Assembly (NCBI GenBank): GCA_021793935.1
Contig: JAJYRV010000138.1
Span: 1 to 5,959, forward strand
Direction: 5' to 3'
Length of the DNA: 5,959 bases
Source: Actinomycetes bacterium
GTDB taxonomy: Bacteria; Actinomycetota; Actinomycetes; Actinomycetales; Beutenbergiaceae
Made by a program: the position numbers and the translations under genes. Every line of letters begins with the position of its first letter. The first letter of the stretch is position 1. Below the pieces are notes generated by a model, which saw only the letters and a list, made by a program, of their open reading frames with translations, was not told the origin of the DNA and ran no database searches. Below are positions 1 through 5,959 of this stretch, piece by piece.

Positions 1-804
1 GATGCCGGCGCGGCGTGGGGCGTGGAGAGCCTCCCCGCGCAGGAGGGGCGGGATCTCGGTGCGATCCTGCGCGCCGCCGCCGGCGGCGAGCTCGCCGGAC
101 TCGTCCTTGGTGGGGTGGACCTGCAGGACCTCCCCGACGCGGCCACCGCCGCGGAGGCGGCAGCAAACACCTTCACGGTGCAGCTCGAGGTCCGCCGCAG
201 CGAACTCAGCGAACACGCCGACGTCGTGCTCCCCGTCGCGGCCCCGACCCAGAAGTCCGGGACGTTCCTCAACTGGGAGGGCCGCCCCCGCCCGTTCGGT
301 CAGGTGTTCACCACCTCGAAGCGCTCCGATGCGGGCGTGCTCGACATGGTCGCCGCCGCGATGGGCGCCGAACTCGGCGTCGCCACCCTCGAAGAGGTCC
401 ACCGCGACCTCGCCGAATTCGCCGGGTGGGACGGCGAGCGGGCCGCCGAACCGGCCGTGCCCGCCGCCGCTCCCGAGGCAGGCGAGTACGTCCTGGCCAC
501 CTGGCGGATGATGCTCGACTCCGCCCGCGGCCAGGACGGCGAACCCCACCTCGCGGGCACCGCCCACCGCCCCGTCGTGCGGGTCTCGCCGGCAACGGCC
601 GCGAAACTCGGGGTGGGGCTAGACTCCCGCCTCACCGTCAGCGGCCCGGGCGGGCACATCACCCTGCCCGTGGCACCGACGACGATGCCCGACCATGTCG
701 TGTGGCTCCCGCAACATTCCCCCGGCTCCTCGGTGTACCGGATGCTCGGGGTCGGCGCCGGGGCAGCCGTCACGCTCAGTGCAAGCGCGGAGGTCACGCA
801 ATGA
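1..804 (+). CDS. nuoG: NADH-quinone oxidoreductase subunit G, C-terminal part (5' end outside window)
   Basis: This is the last 267 codons of the large peripheral-arm subunit of complex I; the reading frame is open from base 1, so the true start lies upstream. Seen: an [11 protein letters not shown] stretch (window residues 68-78) followed by GTFLNWEGR (87-95), the typical end of the molybdopterin-oxidoreductase-like domain. A dinucleotide-binding-like beta domain runs from about residue 189 (HRPVVRVSP) to the end, including [11 protein letters not shown] at 235-245. The region between (about 130-170) is Ala/Pro/Glu-rich and linker-like. In the family, NuoG carries its Fe-S clusters in the N-terminal part, which is absent here, so cluster ligands cannot be judged; the C-terminal domain is structural and is not known to bind molybdenum in complex I. 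The TGA stop overlaps the nuoH ATG as ATGA. Homology to formate dehydrogenase-type proteins is the only alternative, and the neighbouring genes rule it out. Confidence 0.95.
   Translation, partial: DAGAAWGVESLPAQEGRDLGAILRAAAGGELAGLVLGGVDLQDLPDAATAAEAAANTFTVQLEVRRSELSEHADVVLPVAAPTQKSGTFLNWEGRPRPFGQVFTTSKRSDAGVLDMVAAAMGAELGVATLEEVHRDLAEFAGWDGERAAEPAVPAAAPEAGEYVLATWRMMLDSARGQDGEPHLAGTAHRPVVRVSPATAAKLGVGLDSRLTVSGPGGHITLPVAPTTMPDHVVWLPQHSPGSSVYRMLGVGAGAAVTLSASAEVTQ
789..794 (+). promoter_or_regulatory. Ribosome binding site of nuoH
   Basis: GGAGGT lies 6 bases before the ATG at 801 and is read within nuoG as Ala-Glu-Val codons. It supports the nuoH start at 801 over the much longer open frame that runs upstream through nuoG. 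Confidence 0.85.
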
Positions 805-2156
805 ATTTCCCCATCCTGGCCGTGGGACCGCAACCGGCGGACTTCTCCGGCGACACGCTGCTGATCTCCCTGATCAAGGCCGTCGTCATCCTCCTGTTCC
901 TGCTGCTCTCGGTCCTGTTCGCGCTCTGGTTCGAGCGGCGGATCATCGGGCGGCTCCAACAGCGGCTCGGACCGAACGTCCGCGGCCCGTTCGGTCTGGT
1001 CCAATCCATTCCGGACGCCTTGAAACTCCTGTTGAAGGAAGACATCACGGTCAAGGCGGCGGATAAGGTCATCTACCTCATCGCGCCGCTGATCTCGGTG
1101 ATCACCGCCTTCATGGTCTTCTCCGTCATCCCGTTCGGGCCGGAAACGGAGATCTTCGGGGTCCTCACCCCGCTCCAACTCACCGATATGCCGGTCGCGG
1201 TGCTCTACATCCTCGCGGTCACCGCGATGGGCGTGTACGGGATCGTGCTCGGGGGGTGGTCGTCCGGATCGACCTACCCGCTGCTCGGGTCGATGCGCTC
1301 GGCTGCGCAGATCATCTCCTACGAACTGGGGATGGCGCTCTCACTGGTCTCGGTGTTCATCGTCTCCGGGTCGATGTCCACCTCCCAGATCGTCGACGCC
1401 CAGACCGGGGCGAACGGGGGGACCTGGTGGGCGTTCGCGCTACTGCCGGCGTTCTTGGTCTACATCGTCTCGATGGTCGGGGAGACCAACCGGCTTCCCT
1501 TCGACCTCCCCGAGGCGGAAGGGGAGCTCGTAGCCGGGTATTCCACGGAATACTCCTCGATGAAATTCGCGTGGTTCTACCTGTCTGAATACGTCAACAT
1601 GATGAACGTCTCGGCCGTGGCAACGACGTTGTTCCTCGGTGGCTGGCACGCACCGTTCCCGTTCAACTACTTCTCGTGGGCCGAAGCCGGACTCATGCCG
1701 GTGGTGTGGTTCCTCCTGAAGCTGTGGCTGCTGATGTTCTTCTTCGTGTGGCTGCGCGGGACCCTCCTGCGGTTCCGGTACGACCAGTTCATGAACCTCG
1801 GATGGAAGATCCTCATCCCGATCGCGCTGGGCTGGGTCGTCATCGTTTCCATCTACCAGGGCGTGCTGCACTTCGGCGGGCTCGACCTCGACGTCATGGC
1901 CGGGCCGTTGCCCATCCGCACCTGGATGCTGCTCGCCGCCGGGGTGCTGCTCATCGTCCTGGTCGTGCTGCTCTCCCGGCCCGAACCGCAACCCGAACCC
2001 GAACCGGAACCGGAACCCGAGGCCAGCGAGGAACCCTTTGATGCGTTCGCCGGCGGCTTCCCCGTACCACCGATGCCTGGGCAGCAACTGCCGCCCTCGC
2101 CCCGCCGTGCCCGCGTGACCACCCCTGCGGATAGTAAGGAGTCTGAGGATGACTGA
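801..2156 (+). CDS. nuoH: NADH-quinone oxidoreductase subunit H (quinone-site membrane subunit)
   Basis: A 451-residue integral membrane subunit that joins the peripheral arm to the membrane arm and forms most of the quinone chamber. Seen: about nine hydrophobic segments, the first at about 20-44 and the last at about 374-391. The family signature [15 protein letters not shown] is at 45-59. The acidic cytoplasmic loop [16 protein letters not shown] has E228, D235, E238, E240 and E242, the charged residues of the quinone-to-channel path. Nine segments with an external N-terminus place the C-terminus in the cytoplasm, as in Thermus Nqo8 (inference). Beyond the core lies a tail of about 60 residues: Pro-Glu repeats (394-407), the motif FPVPPMPG (420-427), then a basic stretch and an acidic end. 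The ATG at 801 was chosen because a good Shine-Dalgarno precedes it and the family starts here. The same frame stays open upstream to base 15, but that translation is Arg/Pro-rich shadow sequence of nuoG. The gene overlaps nuoG by 4 bases and nuoI by 8. Confidence 0.97.
   Translation: MNFPILAVGPQPADFSGDTLLISLIKAVVILLFLLLSVLFALWFERRIIGRLQQRLGPNVRGPFGLVQSIPDALKLLLKEDITVKAADKVIYLIAPLISVITAFMVFSVIPFGPETEIFGVLTPLQLTDMPVAVLYILAVTAMGVYGIVLGGWSSGSTYPLLGSMRSAAQIISYELGMALSLVSVFIVSGSMSTSQIVDAQTGANGGTWWAFALLPAFLVYIVSMVGETNRLPFDLPEAEGELVAGYSTEYSSMKFAWFYLSEYVNMMNVSAVATTLFLGGWHAPFPFNYFSWAEAGLMPVVWFLLKLWLLMFFFVWLRGTLLRFRYDQFMNLGWKILIPIALGWVVIVSIYQGVLHFGGLDLDVMAGPLPIRTWMLLAAGVLLIVLVVLLSRPEPQPEPEPEPEPEASEEPFDAFAGGFPVPPMPGQQLPPSPRRARVTTPADSKESEDD
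1980..2021 (+). repeat. In-frame hexanucleotide repeat encoding a Pro-Glu tract in NuoH
   Basis: Seven tandem 6-base units of the form CC(C/G)-GA(A/G), one with CAA instead of GAA, encode Pro-Glu pairs with one Pro-Gln (NuoH residues 394-407). The tract begins immediately after the last membrane segment. The units vary at synonymous positions, so it is not a perfect microsatellite, but gain or loss of a unit would keep the reading frame. Pro-Glu tracts form stiff, extended linkers, so this one probably spaces the FPVPPMPG motif away from the membrane (inference). Confidence 0.85.
2136..2141 (+). promoter_or_regulatory. Ribosome binding site of nuoI
   Basis: AAGGAG lies 7 bases before the ATG at 2149, inside the last codons of nuoH (Lys-Glu). 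It fixes the nuoI start despite the unusually long N-terminal extension this start gives. Confidence 0.85.
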
Positions 2157-2862
2157 ATCCCATGATCGGCACCTTCAAAAACCATCGGGCGGTGAAGTTG
2201 GCCGCCCCGCCTCCGAAATCGCCGGGGGCGACGACCAGGGTGGGCTCGCCCAGGCCTTCGCTCCTGTCGCCGGATTCGGGGTGACGATCTCCACCCTGTT
2301 CCGCCCCGTCGTCACCGAACAGTACCCGTTCGAAAAAGTGCCGGTGGAGCCGCGCTACCACGGCCGGCACCAGCTCAACTACCACCCCGACGGGCTGGAG
2401 AAGTGCATCGGCTGCGAGCTGTGCGCCTGGGCCTGCCCCGCGGACGCGATCTACGTCGAAGCGGGCAACAACAGCCCCGGCGCCCAATACTCGCCGGGCG
2501 AACGGTACGGCAAGGTGTACCAGATCAACTACCTGCGGTGCATTTTCTGCGGAATGTGCATCGAGGCCTGCCCGACCCGGGCGCTGACGATGACGAACGA
2601 GTTCGAACTCGCCGGCGCCACCCGGGAGGAGATGATCTTCACCAAGGATCAGCTGCTCGCCCCGCTGCGTGAAGGCATGCTCGCCGCCCCCCACCCGATG
2701 GCGGAGGGCACCACCGATAAGGACTACTACCGCGGCGACGTCACCGGCCCCACCACCGAACAGGTGGAGTGGGTGCGCGAGCACCGCCCGGACGACGAAA
2801 CGCTCGAGGCCGCCGAAAAGGCCGCCTCCCGCGCTGACGCCACCTCAGGAGGTACCAGGTGA
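2149..2862 (+). CDS. nuoI: NADH-quinone oxidoreductase subunit I (2x[4Fe-4S] ferredoxin-like)
   Basis: A 237-residue peripheral-arm subunit on the cytoplasmic face that passes electrons through clusters N6a and N6b to NuoB and the quinone. Seen: two CxxCxxCxxxCP motifs, with C86, C89, C92, C96 in [12 protein letters not shown] and C131, C134, C137, C141 in [12 protein letters not shown]; all eight ligands are present. In the usual crossed arrangement the fourth Cys of each motif ligates the other cluster. Before the first motif is the conserved VTEQYP...RYHGRHQLN...HPDGLEKC region. The family core begins near residue 38 (APVAGFGVT), leaving a hydrophilic N-terminal extension of about 37 residues. 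After the second cluster the protein continues about 95 residues, through DYYRG and an acidic, Ala-rich end, longer than the roughly 160-180 residues of many bacterial NuoI but in line with actinobacterial forms as I recall them. No in-frame ATG, GTG or TTG that would shorten the N-terminus occurs before the GTG for V45, inside the core. Confidence 0.97.
   Translation: MTESHDRHLQKPSGGEVGRPASEIAGGDDQGGLAQAFAPVAGFGVTISTLFRPVVTEQYPFEKVPVEPRYHGRHQLNYHPDGLEKCIGCELCAWACPADAIYVEAGNNSPGAQYSPGERYGKVYQINYLRCIFCGMCIEACPTRALTMTNEFELAGATREEMIFTKDQLLAPLREGMLAAPHPMAEGTTDKDYYRGDVTGPTTEQVEWVREHRPDDETLEAAEKAASRADATSGGTR
2847..2853 (+). promoter_or_regulatory. Ribosome binding site of nuoJ
   Basis: AGGAGGT is a near-perfect Shine-Dalgarno 5 bases before the GTG at 2859, within the last codons of nuoI (Gly-Gly). 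It decides for GTG. The nearby ATG at 2863 is out of frame with nuoJ. Confidence 0.88.
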
Positions 2863-3728
2863 ATGAGGCTATAACCGTCTCGGCGGGCGAGGAGGTGTTG
2901 TTCTGGATCCTCGCCCCACTCATGGTGCTGGGTGCGTTCATGCTCATCTTCGGCCGGCGCACCATCCACATCGCGGTCTCCGTCGCGGGGGTAATGATCG
3001 GCCTGGCCGTGATGTACATCGCGAACGAGGCGATGTTCCTCGGGATCGCGCAGATCGTCGTCTACACCGGTGCGGTGATGATGCTGTTCCTCTTCGTCAT
3101 CATGCTCGTCGGCGTGGATGCGAGCGAGTCGATGTCCGAAACGCTCGCGGGGCAGCGCGTGTGGGCCGTCGTCGCCGGACTGGGAACCGCGCTGCTCATC
3201 GGCACGGTCCTCACGCGGGCGAACCTGCCCGAACCGGCGGGCCTGGAAGGGCCCAACGCCGACACCAACCCGGTCGGGGTCGCGCGGATCATCTTCTCCG
3301 ACTTCGTGTTCCCCCTGGAGCTCACGGGCGCGCTGCTGATCACCGCCGCGCTCGGGGCGATCACGCTCACCCACCGCCAGCGCCTGAGCCCGAAGATCGG
3401 TCAGGCCGAGCGGGCGGAGATGAAGCTGCAGGCCTTCGGCGAAGGCGCGGATTCGAGCGTCGTCACCGGTTACCCCGGCCCGGGTGTCTACGCCCGCCAC
3501 AACTCGGCCGACATGCCTGGGATCGACCCCTACGGCGAGCCCGTCATGGGTACCGTGGCCTCCGTGCTGCGCGTGCGCGGACAGGACCTCACCCCGCCCA
3601 GCCGGTTGATTCTCGGCCGGGACGACGAGGCGGGTAACGAGCTCGACACCGATGGAGCGCTCGCCGGACACGGACTGGACACGGAAACGCCCGGGGCCGA
3701 GCCCTCGGACGAGGAGGACGACGAATGA
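2859..3728 (+). CDS. nuoJ: NADH-quinone oxidoreductase subunit J
   Basis: A 289-residue membrane subunit beside NuoH and NuoK that helps couple quinone reduction to proton movement. Seen: five hydrophobic segments at about 13-31, 36-54, 59-84, 101-118 and 153-171. The third contains [17 protein letters not shown] with Y69 and G71, the conserved flexible segment that in other complexes I switches between alpha- and pi-helix. From H172 to the end is a 118-residue hydrophilic tail, predicted cytoplasmic, with a Pro/Gly-rich middle ([11 protein letters not shown]) and a strongly acidic end (EPSDEEDDE). E. coli NuoJ, at about 184 residues, lacks such a tail; I recall long tails in actinobacterial NuoJ. 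The start is GTG, read as Met, in a GTGA overlap with the nuoI stop. Codon 5 is ATA, rare in DNA this GC-rich. The gene overlaps nuoK by 4 bases. Confidence 0.96.
   Translation: MNEAITVSAGEEVLFWILAPLMVLGAFMLIFGRRTIHIAVSVAGVMIGLAVMYIANEAMFLGIAQIVVYTGAVMMLFLFVIMLVGVDASESMSETLAGQRVWAVVAGLGTALLIGTVLTRANLPEPAGLEGPNADTNPVGVARIIFSDFVFPLELTGALLITAALGAITLTHRQRLSPKIGQAERAEMKLQAFGEGADSSVVTGYPGPGVYARHNSADMPGIDPYGEPVMGTVASVLRVRGQDLTPPSRLILGRDDEAGNELDTDGALAGHGLDTETPGAEPSDEEDDE
3711..3717 (+). promoter_or_regulatory. Ribosome binding site of nuoK
   Basis: GAGGAGG lies 7 bases before the ATG at 3725. The same bases encode part of the acidic C-terminal end of NuoJ (Glu-Glu-Asp). Confidence 0.85.
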
Positions 3729-4024
3729 GCCTTGTGAACTACCTCGTTCTTTCCGGGATCCTGTTCTCGATCGGCGCCGTCGCCGTTCTGACCCGCCGGA
3801 ACGCGATCATCGCGTTCATGGGTGTGGAACTCATGCTCAACGCCGCCAACCTCATGCTCGTGACCTTCTCCCGCATCCACGGGGATCTGCACGGCCAGGT
3901 GATCGCGTTCTATGTGATGGTCGTCGCCGCTGCTGAAGTGGTGATCGGACTGGCCATCATCGTGTCCATCTTCCGAGCCCGGGCTTCGGCGTCGCTGGAC
4001 GACGTGAGCCTCCTGAAGAATTAA
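3725..4024 (+). CDS. nuoK: NADH-quinone oxidoreductase subunit K (MrpC-like)
   Basis: A 99-residue membrane subunit with three hydrophobic segments (about 4-22, 28-48 and 60-82), the usual size for the family. It forms the central proton path between NuoJ/NuoH and the antiporter-like subunits. Seen: the two conserved membrane glutamates E35 (in [11 protein letters not shown]) and E71 (in [11 protein letters not shown]), matching E36 and E72 of E. coli NuoK, which are needed for coupled activity. The conserved R24-R25 cytoplasmic loop and the IHGDLHGQ loop are also present. It starts with ATG overlapping the nuoJ stop as ATGA and ends with TAA, the only TAA stop among the six genes. MrpC of Na+/H+ antiporters is the related alternative; the surrounding nuo genes exclude it. 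Confidence 0.97.
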   Translation: MSLVNYLVLSGILFSIGAVAVLTRRNAIIAFMGVELMLNAANLMLVTFSRIHGDLHGQVIAFYVMVVAAAEVVIGLAIIVSIFRARASASLDDVSLLKN

Positions 4025-4030
4025 GGGAAG
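4023..4030 (+). promoter_or_regulatory. Probable ribosome binding site of nuoL
   Basis: AAGGGAAG overlaps the nuoK stop and ends 6 bases before the GTG at 4037. It matches the anti-Shine-Dalgarno less well than the sites of the preceding genes. It lies at the one junction in the window where the genes do not overlap. Confidence 0.6.
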
Positions 4031-4036
4031 AACAAC

Positions 4037-5947
4037 GTGGACCTCATCTCCTTATCTTGGTTGATTATTGCCATTCCGCTCCTCAGCGCCGGGGTGTTGC
4101 TCGTTGCCGGTAAGGCCGCGAACTCCTGGGGGCACTGGCTCGGGGTACTCGCCTCGACCGCGTCCGGGCTCCTGTCCATCGGGCTGCTGTTCGCCCTCCT
4201 GGGCATGGACTCCAGTGAGCGGGTGGCCAACGTGCACCTGTATGACTGGATCACCACGGAATCCTTCAACGTCTCCGCCGGCCTGCTCATCGACCCGCTG
4301 TCGGTCGCGTTCATGCTGCTCATCACGTTCGTGGGCACGCTCATCCACATCTACTCCGTGGCGTACATGGAGAACGACCCGGCCCGCCGCCGGTTCTTCG
4401 CCTACCTCAACCTGTTCATCGCCTCGATGCTCATCCTCGTGATGGCCGATTCCTACGCCCTGCTGTTCCTCGGCTGGGAAGGTGTGGGGCTCGCCTCCTA
4501 CCTGCTCATCGGGTTCTGGAACCAGCGGATGGAGTACGCGGTCGCCGCGAAGAAGGCGTTCGTGATGAACCGCGTCGGTGACATGGGCATGCTCGTGGCG
4601 ATGATGGTGATGTTCGCGGCCTTCGGTGCGGTCGACTACGAGACCGTCCTCGGCGCCGCGCCCGGCACGAACGAATCCGTCCTCACCTTCGCGGGGATCG
4701 CCCTGCTCGTGGGGGCGTGCGGTAAGTCCGCGCAGTTCCCGCTGCAGGCCTGGCTGGGCGACGCGATGGCGGGCCCGACCCCCGTCTCCGCGCTCATCCA
4801 CGCCGCGACGATGGTCACCGCGGGGGTCTACCTCATCGTGCGCTCCGGGGCGATCTTCGAGGGGGCGCCCACCGCGCAGCTCGTCGTCGTCATCGTCGGG
4901 GCGATCACGCTCCTGTTCGGGGCGATCGTCGGTTGCGCGAAGGACGACATCAAGAAGGCGCTCGCCGCTTCGACGATGAGCCAGATCGGTTACATGATGC
5001 TCGCCGCCGGACTCGGCCCGATCGGCTACGCCTTCGCGATCTTCCACCTCGTCACCCACGGCTTCTTCAAGGCGGGAATGTTCCTCGGCGCCGGCTCGGT
5101 CATGCACGGGATGAACGACGAGGTGAACATGCGCCTGTTCGGCAACCTCGGCAAGTACATGAAGGTCACGTGGATCACCTTCGGGCTCGGCTGGCTCGCC
5201 ATCATCGGCTTCCCCGGCCTCAGCGGGTTCTGGTCGAAGGACAAGATCATCGAAGCGGCCTTCACCGGCGCGGGCTGGCAGCCGTGGGTGTTCGGCACCG
5301 TCACCCTCATCGGCGCCGGGATCACCGCGTTCTACATGTCGCGGCTGTTCTTCATGACCTTCCACGGTAAGGAACGGTTCAACGACGGCGAGAACGACGG
5401 CGCGGGCCAGGTCCAAGATCCGCACGAGTCGCCCGCCCTGATGACGATCCCGATGGTCATCCTCGCCCTGGGATCGGTCGGCCTGGGGGCGCTGCTCGCG
5501 CTCGGGGACCGGTTCACCACGTGGTTGGAGCCCTCCGTCGGTGCGACACCGCACCCGGAACCGGTGCTCTCGATCCCGGTCATCACCACCCTCACCCTCG
5601 TGCTCGTCGCCCTCGGCGTGTTCATCGCCTGGCGCCAGTACGTGTCCGCCGAGGTGCCCGTCGTCGCGCCGACCGGATCGGCGCTCACCCGCGCCGCCCG
5701 GGTCGACCTCTACCAAGACACCGTCAACGAAACGATCTTCGCCCACCCCGGCGTGCACCTCACGCGCAACCTCACCGGGGCGGACCGCGGGGCCATCGAC
5801 GGCGCGATCCACGGGATCGCCTCGGGAACCGCGAAACTGGGGGAGGGCCTGCGCCGCTTCCAGAACGGTCAGGTCCGCACCTACGGTGCGACGATGGCGG
5901 TCGGTACCATCCTTGCCCTTGTCGTCGTGCTCATCGCACGGTTCTGA
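4037..5947 (+). CDS. nuoL: NADH-quinone oxidoreductase subunit L (antiporter-like proton pump)
   Basis: A 636-residue polytopic membrane protein, the distal proton-pumping subunit of the membrane arm, of usual family length. Seen: the N-terminal LIDPLSVAF motif (D86), then the antiporter module with WEGVGLASY (E148), NRVGDMG (D182) and [16 protein letters not shown] (K230). Further on are [12 protein letters not shown] (H337, H341, K345) and GFWSKDKI (K401). These match the proton-path residues E144, D178, K229, H334, H338, K342 and K399 of E. coli NuoL. The C-terminal part has a hydrophobic segment at about 512-532, the amphipathic stretch with [13 protein letters not shown] (from 556) that fits the lateral helix, and a last membrane segment at about 614-634. 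The start is GTG; the next in-frame ATG is about 55 codons later, inside the conserved region, so it is rejected. The first codons are unusually AT-rich and include TTA at codon 6. The 12-base gap to nuoK is the only true intergenic gap. MrpA/NuoM/NuoN are paralogues; position and the lateral helix identify NuoL. Confidence 0.97.
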   Translation: MDLISLSWLIIAIPLLSAGVLLVAGKAANSWGHWLGVLASTASGLLSIGLLFALLGMDSSERVANVHLYDWITTESFNVSAGLLIDPLSVAFMLLITFVGTLIHIYSVAYMENDPARRRFFAYLNLFIASMLILVMADSYALLFLGWEGVGLASYLLIGFWNQRMEYAVAAKKAFVMNRVGDMGMLVAMMVMFAAFGAVDYETVLGAAPGTNESVLTFAGIALLVGACGKSAQFPLQAWLGDAMAGPTPVSALIHAATMVTAGVYLIVRSGAIFEGAPTAQLVVVIVGAITLLFGAIVGCAKDDIKKALAASTMSQIGYMMLAAGLGPIGYAFAIFHLVTHGFFKAGMFLGAGSVMHGMNDEVNMRLFGNLGKYMKVTWITFGLGWLAIIGFPGLSGFWSKDKIIEAAFTGAGWQPWVFGTVTLIGAGITAFYMSRLFFMTFHGKERFNDGENDGAGQVQDPHESPALMTIPMVILALGSVGLGALLALGDRFTTWLEPSVGATPHPEPVLSIPVITTLTLVLVALGVFIAWRQYVSAEVPVVAPTGSALTRAARVDLYQDTVNETIFAHPGVHLTRNLTGADRGAIDGAIHGIASGTAKLGEGLRRFQNGQVRTYGATMAVGTILALVVVLIARF

Positions 5948-5949
5948 GC

Positions 5950-5956
5950 AGGAGAG
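5950..5956 (+). promoter_or_regulatory. Probable ribosome binding site of the next gene (expected nuoM)
   Basis: AGGAGAG starts 3 bases after the nuoL TGA, in the last bases of the window. No start codon is inside the window. In canonical nuo operons the next gene is nuoM, so this is most likely its Shine-Dalgarno; the gene itself is not seen. Confidence 0.6.
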
Positions 5957-5959
5957 AAA

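Noticed and set aside
15..800. Open frame continuing upstream of nuoH through the nuoG region, giving a 713-residue reading.
   Set aside because: The upstream part is Arg/Pro/Gly-rich shadow sequence of nuoG with no family resemblance. The ATG at 801 has a good Shine-Dalgarno and matches the NuoH N-terminus.
1440..2784. Antisense open frames of 215 and 277 codons opposite nuoH and nuoI.
   Set aside because: The repetitive Gly/Arg and Phe-Arg-Phe-Gly patterns are just the reverse reading of the Pro-Glu repeat and GC-rich codons.
2863..2865. ATG just after the nuoJ GTG as an alternative nuoJ start.
   Set aside because: It is in a different reading frame from nuoJ, so GTG at 2859 is the start.
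2727..3671. Antisense open frame of 314 codons opposite nuoJ.
   Set aside because: Same low-complexity, charged composition; it lies opposite a well-supported gene and has no recognisable domain.
3694..3708. Short inverted repeats (GGGC/GCCC and CCGA/TCGG) just before the nuoK ribosome site, considered as an attenuator or terminator.
   Set aside because: Stems are only four base pairs, mutually exclusive, and not followed by a T run. Such short matches are expected by chance in GC-rich DNA.
4025..4036. nuoK-nuoL gap considered for an internal promoter.
   Set aside because: Only 12 bases long. The AT-rich stretch around it shows no convincing -35/-10 pair at proper spacing, so I call only a ribosome site.
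4052..5812. Very long antisense open frame (586 codons) opposite nuoL.
   Set aside because: Its translation is dominated by Arg, Asp, Glu, His and Gly with no hydrophobic core or motif. This is the expected shadow of GC-rich codon use in the real gene, which has all NuoL residues.

Overview
This window is the middle of a proton-pumping NADH dehydrogenase (respiratory complex I, NDH-1) operon, entirely on the + strand. In order it holds the 3' end of nuoG, then complete nuoH, nuoI, nuoJ, nuoK and nuoL. It ends at a Shine-Dalgarno-like AGGAGAG directly after nuoL, which is where nuoM would be expected. This is the canonical bacterial nuo gene order. I see no RNA gene, mobile element, CRISPR array, terminator or foreign insert.

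The DNA is strongly GC-rich, with third codon positions nearly all G or C, and several protein details point to an actinobacterium. NuoH has a Pro-rich C-terminal tail carrying FPVPPMPG. NuoJ has a long hydrophilic C-terminal tail. NuoI has the [12 protein letters not shown] / [12 protein letters not shown] pair and a long C-terminal extension. NuoG ends in a [11 protein letters not shown] stretch. I recall similar features from Streptomyces- and Mycobacterium-type complex I. Genus cannot be fixed from the sequence alone. Such organisms usually use menaquinone, so the likely reaction is NADH plus menaquinone with proton export; that is inference.

Layout: nuoG' (1-804) supplies the C-terminal part of the peripheral-arm molybdopterin-oxidoreductase-like subunit. 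NuoH (801-2156) is the membrane anchor of the quinone site. NuoI (2149-2862) carries two [4Fe-4S] clusters (N6a/N6b) that pass electrons towards the quinone site. NuoJ (2859-3728) and NuoK (3725-4024) link the quinone site to the proton channels. NuoL (4037-5947) is the distal antiporter-like pump with the long lateral helix. The first four junctions overlap by 4 or 8 bases, each with a Shine-Dalgarno sequence inside the upstream gene, which suggests translational coupling. Only nuoK/nuoL is separated (12 bases).

All catalytic and proton-path residues I could check are present, so the complex looks functional. I found no new biological system. The points worth a second look are modest: a tandem Pro-Glu hexanucleotide repeat and conserved-looking motif in the NuoH tail, long tails on NuoJ and NuoI, a rare TTA codon with an AT-rich start region in nuoL, a rare ATA codon at the start of nuoJ, and coding sequence that doubles as ribosome binding sites.
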